From Plicaturopsis crispa FD-325 SS-3 (Eukaryota > Basidiomycota > Agaricomycetes > Amylocorticiales > Amylocorticiaceae), in NCBI GenBank assembly GCA_000827205.1, contig KN832554.1:1362345-1426344 (forward strand): 64,000 nucleotides of DNA. The letters are read 5' to 3'. The translations under genes were made by a program, and so were the position numbers. The notes beneath the pieces were generated by a model. That model ran no database searches. It worked only from the letters and a program-made list of their open reading frames with translations, and was not told the DNA's origin. This document shows, piece by piece, positions 11,497-22,150 of this stretch. Numbering within the stretch: the first letter of the stretch is position 1; each line of letters begins with the position of its first letter.

Positions 11497-13047
11497 TCAC
11501 AACTCTCTCACTTCATCCGCGTCTCCGAAAAATACTTGTCCGTCGATCTCGTCGTCGTCGTCCGCGCCACCACCGCGATCTCCGGTGTTGACAGACTGGC
11601 TGAATGCCATCAGGCCGGTGTCGCCATAGTCGTCTACATCATCATTATCCGCGAATCGGGGATCGTTGAAGAGAGGGACGGGCGGCCGGACACGCTCGGG
11701 CTCGTTGAGCTGGAACGGTGCCGGCGTCTCGCTTTTCACGCGATCGAAGTCGGGCAGGAACAAGGGTGTGCGTTCGCGCATCGCGGGGGTGAACTCGGAC
11801 GGCGCGCGCAGCGGAAATTCGGACGGTGCGCGCGAGGGGAATACGGAGGGTGCTCTGGAGGCGTTGCGGATGGGCGGCCAGGGCTCTACCACGACGCAGA
11901 GGCACTGCCCGAATATGGTAAAACCCTGGTACTTGAGCTGCAGTAACGGCTTTGGCTTTGGCTCTTCTTCCTCCACTTCAAGCTCGATTGGAGGTGGTTC
12001 GAGAGGTGCAGGGTTGGTAGGATTAGCGGTTGGCTGATCATCGAGGGTCATCTCCGTATCTTCGTCTTTGACTGCAGGTGAGACGTTTTGAAGTGCTGGA
12101 GTGTGTCCTGCGACAAAAAGACCATTCTCGTCGAGCTGAGCTTGTCGTTCCTGAGTAGCTGCATCTATAGGCTGCGGTTCAGGTGGGTCTTCCATGGGGA
12201 CATCAGGAGCGTCGGCATCCTCATCCTGCTCCTGATATCCACCCGCCACGACTTTTCTGGCTCTTCTTGAGCGGCGCGGCGCACTTGCAATGTCTCGTAT
12301 TTCAAAGTCCCCGTCACTGTCCTCGCCCGTCGATAGTTGCGGCTCCTCGTCGCTATCCTCGTCCGCGCGCGCTTTGCCCTTGCCCTTTGTCTTCCGTTTC
12401 TTGCGCCCATTGTCACGCGCACTCCTCCCCTGGCGACCTTTCCGCTTTGCCGGAGTCGTCGGTTTAGGAGCGGCAGGTTTCGGCGGGCTCGGAGGCGCAG
12501 CGACGAAGGTCCTCGTCTAGCTCGTACGTCAATAAATATAGGACAGCGAAGCGTGAAAGCAGATTGCCAAACCTTTATGAGTACGGAGTGGGGCTCAGTC
12601 TTGCGGAAGAAAAACGCGAATTGGTACGTGCCTTTAGATCATTAGTAAGTACATGCTTTGGACGCGTATAGTAGATAATTCAATCTCACCGCCTCTGTGA
12701 ACATCCACTGTTCCGCGCTTCACCGTCGCGGGCCCTCCCTGTCCAAGGTAAGCATCGGCCTCCGCCTTAAGCTTTGGAACGATCCTGCAGTTACGGCTGT
12801 ATCAGACTCATCCACAGCTCCGTTGCTCGTGTGGTTTTACGCACAGTGGTCGCAAATCAGCCAAGACGTGCTGTAAGACCCCGTCGGACATCCAGTCTAT
12901 ATGGCGTTCATCTAGGTAGAGCTTCCGGGGGGAGTAAGAGGATGGTTCGAAGTATGAAAGGGGTGCTAGACTCACGTAGAGCGGGATGACATTCGTCGCT
13001 GAAATTCGCAGATAGTACGCGTTCCTTGTGCGGAACGCCGCGCCCAT
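11497..13047 (-). CDS. Unrecognised acidic, probably nuclear protein
   Basis: Not recognised as a named family. Exons 11497-12516, 12573-12631, 12690-12784, 12845-12921, 12976-13047; 440 aa, all junctions in phase. The N-terminal ~110 residues, spread over four short exons, look folded: LYLDERHIDWMSDGVLQHVL, ADLRPLIVPKLKAEADAYLG, TYQFAFFFRKTEPHSVLIK. A low-complexity region then carries several basic clusters (KRKGRQGRS, KKRKTKGKGK, APRRSRRARK) that could be nuclear localisation signals, mixed with Asp/Glu runs. Further on, LLQLKYQGFTIFGQCLCVVV is a hydrophobic island, followed by three near-repeats of SRAPSEFP type. The C-terminus is Asp-rich. Composition suggests a chromatin or transcription role; this is inference only. 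A further upstream exon cannot be excluded. Confidence 0.6.
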
Positions 13048-14560
13048 GATGTTTAGGCCGATGCAGAGCACTTATTCGCGCTCTTCGCTGAAGACTGTAA
13101 AGCTCGCACGCGCGAAAACTGATCTTGGGGTTGAAAGAGTCGATAAAATGTGAGTGGCAAGTCGCGTCCACCGAGCGCAGAGTATTGTAAACACCCTTCC
13201 GGTGCTATAGATTGTCTGCGGATTTTCTTCTGTATGCGTATGAGACCTTCCAGTTGTGTACTTCGAGGTCCAATGCGACTGCGATTGAGCTGTACTTCAG
13301 GAGAACGACGAGGAGCAGGACAAAGAATAAATCCGGATTGCAAAGTGCACATGCCTCGGAATTTTGTGCATGTGATCCTGGTGGCTGCGCGTCTCTCGCT
13401 TTCTAATGCGTGAGTCCAACGTCGTCAAGGAAAACAAATGAAAGCTTTCGCAAAGCAGCAAATTCTTTCAGAATTATTCCATTTGTTTTCCAGGTTTTGG
13501 GGGAAAGGCTTGTTTCTCGAGACCGAGAACTGACTCCTCGGATCACGCGACCCCTTCGCGTAAGGTCGCGTACCTCGACGCTGCCTGCTCGGGCAGCTCG
13601 GATTCGCAGAAACAAAACCTTTGAGCGCGAAGCGTTCAGGGAAAGTCCAGCGGCTGCACTTCCAAACTGAAGTGAGACTATACCCAACCCGAGCGAAGGC
13701 TCAACTACAGTCGAAACTTCATTCCGAAGATCCGACTCACCCAAAACCATGAGACGAGAGAGGGCCGACAAGCGTCATTTATATTTAAGTAAATCTTCAA
13801 GTTGTGGCCGCAGCTTCAATGGCCAACAGCTCTCCAGCATCCAGAACGACAATTATCAGCAAAGCATATAACCGGCAAATATAGTATCAACGGCCTATTA
13901 TCCGGGACCACCGCGGCGTCACGACTAAACAATGTGATGTCCGTGCTGGAACGCCCTCCACCCTTGAAGCCTGTAGCTTGAGCCGGAAACAGCTGCCAGT
14001 GGGAAACTGGGCAACAATGAGCAAGGTGCAGCCGCACCATTTAGGATATTCTGCGCTGCCCGCAGTAGGCTATGATCTGCCATTCATACAACCGAATGTA
14101 CCTATGCCACAGGCATGTACAAACCTCCTCCTCAGCTTGCATCACCCGTTGAACTACGGTACCAAACCAGACATCGTCACGGTGGAGTTCTACACTGATC
14201 TCTAGCGGACTACACCATTTGCCGGTAGCTCTCCGGCGACACGGGCAAACTGTAACTTTGACTTATCAAAATATAACACTTGTGCGATGTGATCACCCAG
14301 ACAGTACTGAAGCGCGCGAGGCTGCATAACGAGGATGCCATCCTTAGGACAAACTTCCACTCAAAAACACAGGCGGTCGCGCACACAACGGCTACCCAAC
14401 AGCCCGACTGTAACATCGAACAGCACCGCGCGCGACTAGTCAAACCAAAGAAGAACCTAATGGACCCCGTACATTACAAACCTTGGAGCACTGCGCTCCG
14501 TTTTAGCATCCCTGCGGAGACCATTGTTACTGACACACTACGATCTGGCGGCAGCCAGTC
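13048..14560. other. Gene-poor stretch upstream of the repeat array
   Basis: About 1.5 kb with no recognisable gene. A 122-codon open frame on the minus strand (13403-13771) has no motif or splice partner and is not called. Single, diverged pieces resembling the downstream array appear from about 14,560 on. Confidence 0.5.
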
Positions 14561-14579
14561 ATGCCACATTACCGAAATA

Positions 14580-15960
14580 TGCCAGCCAGTGCTGCAGCGT
14601 AGCTACCCACGGATATTGTACCCCACTCACGGAGACATTATCGTGACGTGCTTGCGCAGCTACACTGCCGGACACGCCCTGGAAAGAACTGAGACTCGTC
14701 AGCCAAAACTGCAGCGCGGACAGCCGACGGCCAACTCCTGTTTCCGTACGAGTGCAGACACTCACACACCTACTCGAGCGGAACGACACCGCGACACACC
14801 CGCACAGCTATACTGCCGGATATGCCTTGAAAACCAAGGGTCACGCCAGCCAAAGCTGCAGCGCTGCGGATAGCCGACACCTGTTTCCGCAGGTGTGCGG
14901 ACAGGTCACCCAGCGGACGACCCCGTTATACACCCGCACAGCCAACTGCCAGATATGCCTCGAGAACGCCTGGGTCACGTCAGCCGAAGCTGCAGCGCTA
15001 CGGACAGCAGACATCTGTTTCCGCAGATGTGCGGACTTGTTCTCACCGGTACACCAACCCCATGCGGACGACACCGCAACGCACCCGCGCAGCCATGCTG
15101 CCGGATACGGCTTGAGAACGAAAAAGTTGCGCCAGCCTGTGCTGCAGCGCTACGGACAGCCTACGACTGTTTCCGTAGGTGCGCGGACAATTCGCGCACA
15201 CCAACCCATGCGGACGACACCGCGACGCACCCGCACAGCCACGCTGCCGAATACGCCTTGAGGACCAAAAGTCGCGCCAGCCGGTGCTGTAGCGCTACGG
15301 ACAGCCTGAGCCTACCACTGTTTCCGCAGGTGTGCGGACAGCTCACGCACATCGACCCGTGCGGACGACACCGCGACGCACCCGCGCAGCCACGCTGCCG
15401 GATACACCTTGAGAACGAAAGGTCACGCCAGCCTGTGCTGCAGCGCTACGGACAGCCTGCAACTGTTTCCGCAGGTGTGCAGACAACTCATGCACACCAA
15501 CCCGAGCGGACGACACCGCGACGCACCCGCGCAGCCACACTGCCGGATGCGCCTTGAGAACGAAGGGTCGCGCCAGCCTGTGCTGCAGCGCTACGGACAG
15601 CCTACAACTGTTCCGCAGGTGGTGCGAGACAACTCATGCACACCAACCCGAGCGTACGACACCGCGACGCACCCGCGCAGCCACACTGCCGGATACGCCT
15701 TGAGAACGAAGGGTCGCGCCAGCCTGTGCTGCAGCGCTACGGACAGCCTACAACTGTTTCCGCAGGTGTGCAGACAACTCATGCACACCAACCCGAGCGG
15801 ACGACACCGCAACATACCCGTGATACATGTTGAGCTACGGACAGTTTACACTGTTTCCGTACTAGATGTGCAGACGACACCGCACATCAACTCTAGCAGA
15901 CGACACGGCCGCACACCCGCACAGACGCCCGCACATACGGCACTGCCGAGTGCGTGTAGG
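14580..15960. repeat. Tandem repeat array, unit about 146 bp, 8-9 copies
   Basis: The anchor CTGCAGCGC (one copy as CTGTAGCGC) recurs at 14709, 14856, 14990, 15142, 15287, 15438, 15583 and 15729, giving steps of 147, 134, 152, 145, 151, 145 and 146 bp. A more diverged copy of the anchor lies near 14,593 and a degenerate copy ends near 15,960. Each unit also holds GACGACACCG, CTGTTTCCGCAGGTG and a CTTGAGAACGAA block in the same order. The units from 15,438 onward are nearly identical; copies to the left are increasingly diverged, so growth seems most recent on the right. The unit is GC-rich. Several long open frames across it on both strands come from lack of stops in the unit and are not called as genes. 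Confidence 0.93.
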
Positions 15961-17470
15961 CAATAATAACCACACTTGATATACAAAAAAAAAGGGTCAC
16001 CCCCTTGACGAAGTACGTCGAGAATGTGGGTCGAGAGGGGAAAGAATAGATTGACGACTCACCTTATAGCACGATCATTCCACCCGCCAGTATCGTGCTA
16101 ACACGGCGGCACGGCAGATCGCCATGATACCTAAGACATAAATAACGACCATGATTAGTAGACCGTGAAGGCGCGGTGTCACACCGCGACCCCTGCATGC
16201 ATGTCAGACGACACTGCCTATGTCGCAAGACGGTGATTGCAACAAAGGAACACCCGACCCCTCGCGGGCCCAGAGCTTATGCTCTACCGACAAATCAGTC
16301 CTTACAAGTCCGCTGCCGCCGGATCCTGTTAAGAAACAACACTTCATAGCGTCCAGAGTACCGCTTCTGTAGCTTCACAAAAAGGCGGCCACTCTCCATC
16401 GACCGTTAATGGTTCGTCCTTCAGACGCGAAAGTGTGTCCCTCGCGTGTTTATTGACGCCTGCTAACTGGGACCGTTGCAGGTTTCGTTGCTCCTAACTA
16501 GTCTTAGGTGCACGAGCCACTCATGTACAGCCCACGTATACGTCCTTTGGACGCACCCGTGTACGCCATCGACTACGCGCGAGAACAAAACCTCCAGGCG
16601 CCCCGCGCTGATTCTAGCCGTCACACCGCCTCGCCCGCAAGGCCAGGCACTCCGCAATCGTCTACAACGTGAGCGCAGCATGCACTGCTACCGTGCGTCC
16701 TTCGGACGTGCAGGCGCTCGCCGTCAACCAAGCTTAACACCCCCCCCGTGCATCCTTTGGATGCGTGTTCTGTCACCCAAACCACACGGGCTGACATAAG
16801 AAACGCAAATAGCGTCCTTGTGTCCATCTATTAGCTGCCCGCAAGCCGCCGAGCTATCGCGCCTTCCCGCGCGATACGTCCTTGAGACGCACTAACGCTC
16901 ACCGGTCGTTCGCAAAGTCCCACCTCTTCCAGTGACCAGGTGACCGCTAGAGTACCACATCCCATCTACTAGTGATACGACGCGCCCTCAGTTCTATCTG
17001 AGGGACATGGCACACATTTTGAAGCATCCTTCAGATGACGCTACGCGTTTGACGCGTCCTCCCCGCCTGCAGACGCCGCTCCTCCTGTCCTGCTTCAGCC
17101 TGGTTCCCCACTGAACGCAGCTGCTATGCACATGCACCGTCGTCTACGTCTTTGAGGCGATAACGCGCTCGACGTCGCGTCCGCCACGCCGCAGGTGGTC
17201 GCTGCACCGCTTCCCAAGTATCCCCGACGCGCGATACATGACTCGAAGTATAAGAAACGCACCAGAGCCTCCTCTCTGCTAGTCCATCCGACGCGTAACA
17301 CGCGTCCCGCAGCGTACAAGCTATGCCAGACGCATCCTGATGGTCGGTTGATCAAGAGACCAAACCCTTCGGTTCTTCTACCAAACATTGCTTGTTGCCT
17401 AGGAGTTTACTATAGAAAGCCCAGAGATCCTAGGGAGCACTAGCAAGCAATACATTTAAGAGAATTCTGC
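15961..17470. repeat. Hairpin-rich non-coding region with recurrent CRTCC-loop-GGAYG micro-palindromes
   Basis: After an A-tract (near 15,985) the region carries many short perfect inverted repeats. Related hairpins of the form C(G/A)TCC-TTY-GGA(C/T)G or C(G/A)TC-loop-GA(C/T)G lie at 16415-16427, 16541-16553, 16696-16708, 16750-16764, 16877-16889, 17025-17037 and 17147-17159. Larger stems: AGCACGAT/ATCGTGCT at 16068-16099, CGCGGTG/CACCGCG at 16172-16188 and CCCTCAG/CTGAGGG at 16985-17004. No coding gene is recognisable. Function is unknown; a structured RNA or a decayed repeat family are both possible. Confidence 0.6.
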
Positions 17471-17756
17471 GCGTTGACGAAGCTGAGATATGGGGGAACG
17501 ACGAGAGACACAGAATCGCAGAGCAGTCGCCGCGGAACTGCGTTCCCGGCTCGCGTGTGAACCGACTCAGTTCACGCTGAATAGAAAGCACAAGTTGTGC
17601 TCGTTCGTATTCGCAAGCTCATACTTTGAGCCCAACAACACAAGTTTCAATCCAGGGTCCAGAATACCAGAACTAGTTCATGTAGATAAAACAGAACAAC
17701 ATAGCTCTCGTTATACATACACAATTACTGTTACATTTCTTTTCCTCCTAGATGAT

Positions 17757-19406
17757 TCAGAGTCGCGGGGCTTCGGGGCCAACGGGCACATCGGGACCTG
17801 AGATAATCGCCTTGATTACGCCCTTCCCATCTGTGCTCTTCCCAGCTTTCGTGGCCTCGAATGCAGTCACAGCATCGGTGAAAGCGAAACTGAATAAGAG
17901 CATTTAGCGTATACTCCGCGTAGATACTCAGTATGCAAGGCGTACCGGTGAGAGACCAATGGTTTAAGGTCAATTTTGCCTTGCGCTACGAGAGCGATAG
18001 CAAGGGGGTAATCTCCGGGCTATAAAGTGATCAGGTGAGTTTTTTGCACCGTCATGTTCATATTGGCAAAGCCACATACACCGTAGCGGAAGGATCCTTT
18101 GTAGACCAACTCCTTGGACATGAGCAGCCCTAGGTCAACAGTGACATTTGGATTTCCCATGCCGACCTGCAAAACAGATCAGACCACAGTTTTGACGTGT
18201 GGTCTCAACACCAACACATACCTGTACAAATCTGCCGCCAGTTTTGGCAATGTGGAACGCCGTCTGGATGGACACCTCCGCACCGCTGGCATCGATGACC
18301 AGATCGATCGCGTTCGGCCCGCGGCCCTCGATGCCCAGTTTCTCCTTCAGCAGCGCTGCCGAACGTGCACTGAAGTCTGGTTTCGATTCGTTGGCGTTCG
18401 GCGGGGGAGGCTGGAACGTGTCGCTCGCGGCGTACGCTTTAGCGAATTCGAGCCGCTCGGGCACGATGTCGACCGCGACGATACGCCGTGCGCCGAGGGC
18501 CTTTGCTACTGCCATGCAGAGGAGCCCAACGGGGCCGCACCCGAAAACTGCGACGCTCTCATTCGCGTGGAGCTCGCCAAGGGTGGAGACAGAGTGCACG
18601 CCCACGGAGAGAGGCTCGATCTGATATAATATTGCACATTAGTGCATGTTACTCCTGATCATCATATAGACCGATACATACCATAGCACCGTCTTCTAGA
18701 GTCAGATTTTCGGGGAGCTTATAAGCCAGCTCTGCGGGGACCCCATAGTACCGTGCCAATGTACCATCATAAGGCGGTGTAGCGGCGAAAACAACGTCTG
18801 CGCAAAGCTTACAGACGCAGTATTAGTTGAGACCCATAATTTTTAGCCATACCAGGATACGTACATTGTAGCGTCCGCTCTTGCAGAACTCGCATAGGCG
18901 ACACGTCGCACCGGGCTCCACCGCAACTCGGTCGCCCGCTTTCAGATGCTTCACCTTCTTGCCGACTGTCTCGTGAAATCAGCATGAAGAGTGTGCAATT
19001 CACGTGGGGAGATGTGCATACCCTTTGAAACTATTCCGGCAGATTCATGCCCAAGCACCTATTGAGATAGCCATCGATGAGATCGACTGCAGGACGGTAG
19101 AGAGGATGCGGACTGACCATGGGCTTTTCGACGACAAAGCTGCCTATCCTTCCGTGCACGAGATAATGGACCTGTGCAGTGTTAGATCCAGTATAAACGG
19201 CATAGATATTCAACTTACATCTGAGCCGCAGATTCCTGTTTTCTTCACCTCAACTAGTACCTCATCTTCGGAGACTGCAATGATGAAAGTCGATCAGTAG
19301 ACATTTATATTGGCAATACGTCATGGTACTCGCTCTCGGGGATGGGGCGCTGCTCGTAGGTGGTATCGTTGATAGCGCGCAGAACGAACGAGGGATTATC
19401 TGACAT
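17757..19406 (-). CDS. XYL2: NAD-dependent xylitol/polyol dehydrogenase (D-xylulose reductase)
   Basis: Oxidises xylitol to D-xylulose in pentose catabolism (known for the family). Exons 17757-17889, 17946-18019, 18080-18166, 18222-18620, 18682-18807, 18865-18965, 19022-19058, 19118-19171, 19219-19274, 19334-19406; 379 aa. Catalytic zinc ligands are in TGICGSD and VLGHESAG. The structural zinc Cys cluster is ATCRLCEFC...YNLC, rebuilt across an intron. The Rossmann loop is [10 protein letters not shown], with an Asp in IVAVDI that favours NAD. The C-terminal blocks are [20 protein letters not shown] and [12 protein letters not shown]. Intron 1 uses a GC donor (a|gcgagt): no GT site keeps the frame, and the splice rebuilds the family sequence PIPEISEDEVLV. 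Close relatives are sorbitol and L-arabinitol dehydrogenases, so the substrate is inferred. Confidence 0.93.
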
Positions 19407-21685
19407 GCTGCAATGACTTGGGAGGGAAGATGAGGGCAAAGCTCAAGAGGTGCCTTGGGCTTGTATCTGGACCTGGGACTCGGAAGCGCCGGCCCGGACC
19501 CCGGTGCGGGGAAACTGAAGACAGAACTATAAATTTAGTTTTCGTTGTTTTTGTTTGTCCTCGGTCGCAGGTCCTCGGTCGTCAGTCGAGGTCGGATCGG
19601 CTAGCCTTCCGAATTACATAAGATACCATTTCTGGAAGATTGTAGGCACCTATATAACCGCATAGAATGCATTTGAGATGTTTCCACTGCTTTCTCCCTC
19701 TTGTTCTAGCAGAGTTTATGTGCTCTTCCTCAGTAAGAGGTTATGTTTCTGGCTTCACAGGAATACAACTTGCATTCTGCATCAAATGGTCCAGTCTCTT
19801 CGCAGTTTTGTGCAAAATACCTGTAGCTACAGCGTAGCTCTGTCCTGTATTATGGTTGTGCCTCGGAAAGTAGGACAGTATTAAACCAGCAAATTTCGTT
19901 GCACCAGACAAGCAGTTGCAAAATGCCGCCGTGCTGTTTTCTTCGCGCATTCGAGCACGCGAGCACACATCTTGCAAAAGCACTGTTATGCAGGTGCTTC
20001 GACACACTTGTGAAGCATTGAACATTACTGGAGGCAGAAAACATAATGAAGCATTGATACCCTGTTTTTTCCCGGAGCAAGAGTGTGCCTTGGCGGTGCA
20101 GACAGCCCGAGACACTGTTTTGCAAAACTTCCCGGGTGCAGACCTGTCTTGCTCAACAACGAGCTTCTGCTGCCACTTTTTTCTATTATGATCTTGTAGG
20201 AATGCCAGGCTGGCTCTATATGGCACCTGTACAAGATATATTGCTGAAAGAGTGCCGTGGAAGAGAGTTACAAATTTATATCGAGTATTTACAAGCCAAT
20301 GTACCGTTTGCACTCAGTAGCGCTCAGCCACATTCCCGTTTTGGGAGGCCGCGGGAAAAAAGTCCTAATCGGTCGAAATAGCCGAGCTGAAGTGGCGCGC
20401 GCGACCGAGGACCACAGACCAGGATCAAGCAGGACCACAGAAAGGATCACACCAAAACCACAGCAAAATCACGTCAAGATCACAGAAATACCAAAGAGTG
20501 AGTACCTAGAATCACGACTGTGATTTTCCAACGAAAAATAATGTCATACAGAACATAACTTAGGTTCAACGTCGGCGCTGACGATGCTCACAACGCCGTC
20601 TAGTCTCCTCAGGCTTCAGCGCTTCAGCAGCCGCTCAAAAAAACTCCTTCGACCTCTCGGGCTCTGATATCCTCGTCTGACCATAACTCAGATTTCTGCG
20701 AGCAGAGTTATACCTCTGTGGGCGGAGTCTGTGGGTCATGATGTGCAAACAAGTTGACTCGGAAACATCATACTACCTGCGCGTTTAGCGTTTACTCGGG
20801 ATAGAATTGGAGTATCTTGAAAGTTGACATCGTAACTACTTATAGACGAGCACGCTAAATTAACTGGGATTTGCGCCGCCAGACTCAATGCGTCGGACCC
20901 AAGTCGGACCACTGCCATGATCCACCTCGAGTTGACCTCGAGCTACGCAACCCCGCTTTCCGATCCCTGACATACCCGGCATGTCGACAGAAACAACATC
21001 GCAGCTGGTGGGTACTATTGCTTCTCCTCCATTTCCGGTTTGAATGTCCCCAAGACACGCGAGCATCGCATCGCCCCTCGTCACAGATCCAGCATGTCTC
21101 TTTTGATCATGTATGCCTCAAAGCCTGCTGCCATTTTCAGACACGCAACGCGGACGCAGCGTGTGCCCTTCTGCGCGCGCTTGCGACGTCTCGGCGTGTG
21201 CAGGACGCGTAGATCATTCAACAGTAACGCGAGCTGCTGACAGCTATAAACCTTTCGTCCGTGCTCGCCAACGCAATGCACCTCCCTTTTCCTGTCAGTA
21301 TCCTGGATTACAAGTGGTCGTGGCTAAACCGGCTTGAACAAGGCAAGGGCTCTGCATATCTCTCCGCGTGTACACACACCATGGACTGATATATGGAATG
21401 CAGTGTGCTTGCAGACCGGCTTGGACGGAGATGCACTCATGACACTCCCGTCTCGGGGTTGTTGTATCCCGTACGGTCGATTTGTCTGTGATGCACGTCC
21501 GATCGAAGTATGTCTGTGATGCCCGCACGATGCGACAATCCTCGCATTCAGCACTTAGCTCGCACGATAAAGTATGAAAAGGAGCGTTCTGGCCGCGCAG
21601 ACAGCAGGGATATCCCACCATCGATACTCAAGTATCTACCCATCGTCACTCGACATACTCCTCACAACCCCCTCGCACAGCAACC
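19407..21685. other. 2.3-kb intergenic region with a possible inverted-repeat element
   Basis: No gene recognised. It holds the XYL2 promoter on its left and the promoter of the secreted-protein gene on its right. A 190-codon Cys-rich frame on the minus strand (19741-20313) lies inside the possible element described separately and is not supported as a gene. Near the right end, TGTCTGTGATGC occurs twice at 21483 and 21510, a 27-bp direct repeat about 170 bp upstream of the next start codon. Confidence 0.45.
19570..20413. mobile_element. Candidate short non-autonomous DNA transposon (imperfect terminal inverted repeats)
   Basis: GGTCCTCGGTCG at 19570-19581 faces its exact complement at 20402-20413. 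Inside each copy, TCGGCTA (19597-19603) and its complement (20379-20385) follow at nearly equal spacing (15 and 16 bp), so the ends form imperfect inverted repeats of about 35 bp around an 844-bp body. A second copy of GTCCTCGGTCG lies just outside the left end at 19557-19567, and GGACCACAG is repeated at the right end (20409 and 20432). No transposase or clear target-site duplication was seen. The identity is a guess based on symmetry. Confidence 0.35.
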
Positions 21686-22150
21686 ATGCAGCTCACTACC
21701 CTCATCCTGGCCCTTGCCGTCGCCACCGCTATGGCGCTTCCCTCCGCCCAGCAGCAGGAAGCCCACAGCATCGAGAAGCGAGGCTGCTACACAAGCGGGG
21801 CGTCCTGGGGCTCCGCAAAAGCCTTTGCTCTCCAGGAGGCGGCCGCGGCCTGCAACTCGGCCCTGGGAGCGCGCACGTATACGTCCGGCTCGCCCGTCAT
21901 GAGCGCCTGCTACAACATCGACGCCAACAAGAAGGTGAACTTCCAAGTCTCTAAGATCAGCAGCGGGGACCGGTACCTCGATTACGACGACTGCAACGAT
22001 GGACTCCAGAAGGAAATCAACGGGTGCGGACAGGGTGGTGACAGCAGCTACACCAACTGGAGATATATGTGAGCCTGTCTACCCGATACACGAAGAGCAC
22101 AGCTGCTAATATATAATGATAGCTCCGACCCCAACGACGGTCGATGCTGA
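21686..22150 (+). CDS. Small secreted cysteine-rich protein with Kex2-type site
   Basis: Exons 21686-22068 and 22123-22150; 136 aa. Signal peptide at residues 1-18 (LTTLILALAVATAMALPS), then a short pro-segment ending in a dibasic site SIEKR at 32, so the mature chain would start at GCYTSGASWG. It has six cysteines (residues 34, 56, 75, 103, 114, 136), enough for three disulfides. The second exon only adds ISDPNDGRC, giving the last cysteine, which supports the splice. The pattern of a Cys right after the processing site and a DPN-G-C end occurs in a broad group of fungal small secreted proteins. No enzymatic function is recognisable. It looks intact. It is separated from its neighbours by long spacers. 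Confidence 0.8.

Noticed and set aside
13403-13771. 122-codon minus-strand frame upstream of the repeat array
   Set aside because: Arg/Ser/Leu-rich with no motif and no joining exon on either side.
14580-15960. CRISPR-like array
   Set aside because: The repeated unit is continuous with no unique spacers, is far too long, and the genome is eukaryotic.
14895-15966. Long plus-strand open frames (up to 220 codons) across the tandem array
   Set aside because: They repeat the same Arg/Thr/Pro-rich translation in shifting frames, as expected from a stop-poor GC-rich repeat unit; no start context, splice structure or family motif.
19741-20313. 190-codon Cys-rich minus-strand frame as a gene
   Set aside because: No signal peptide, no motif, ordinary base composition, and it lies inside a possible repeat element.
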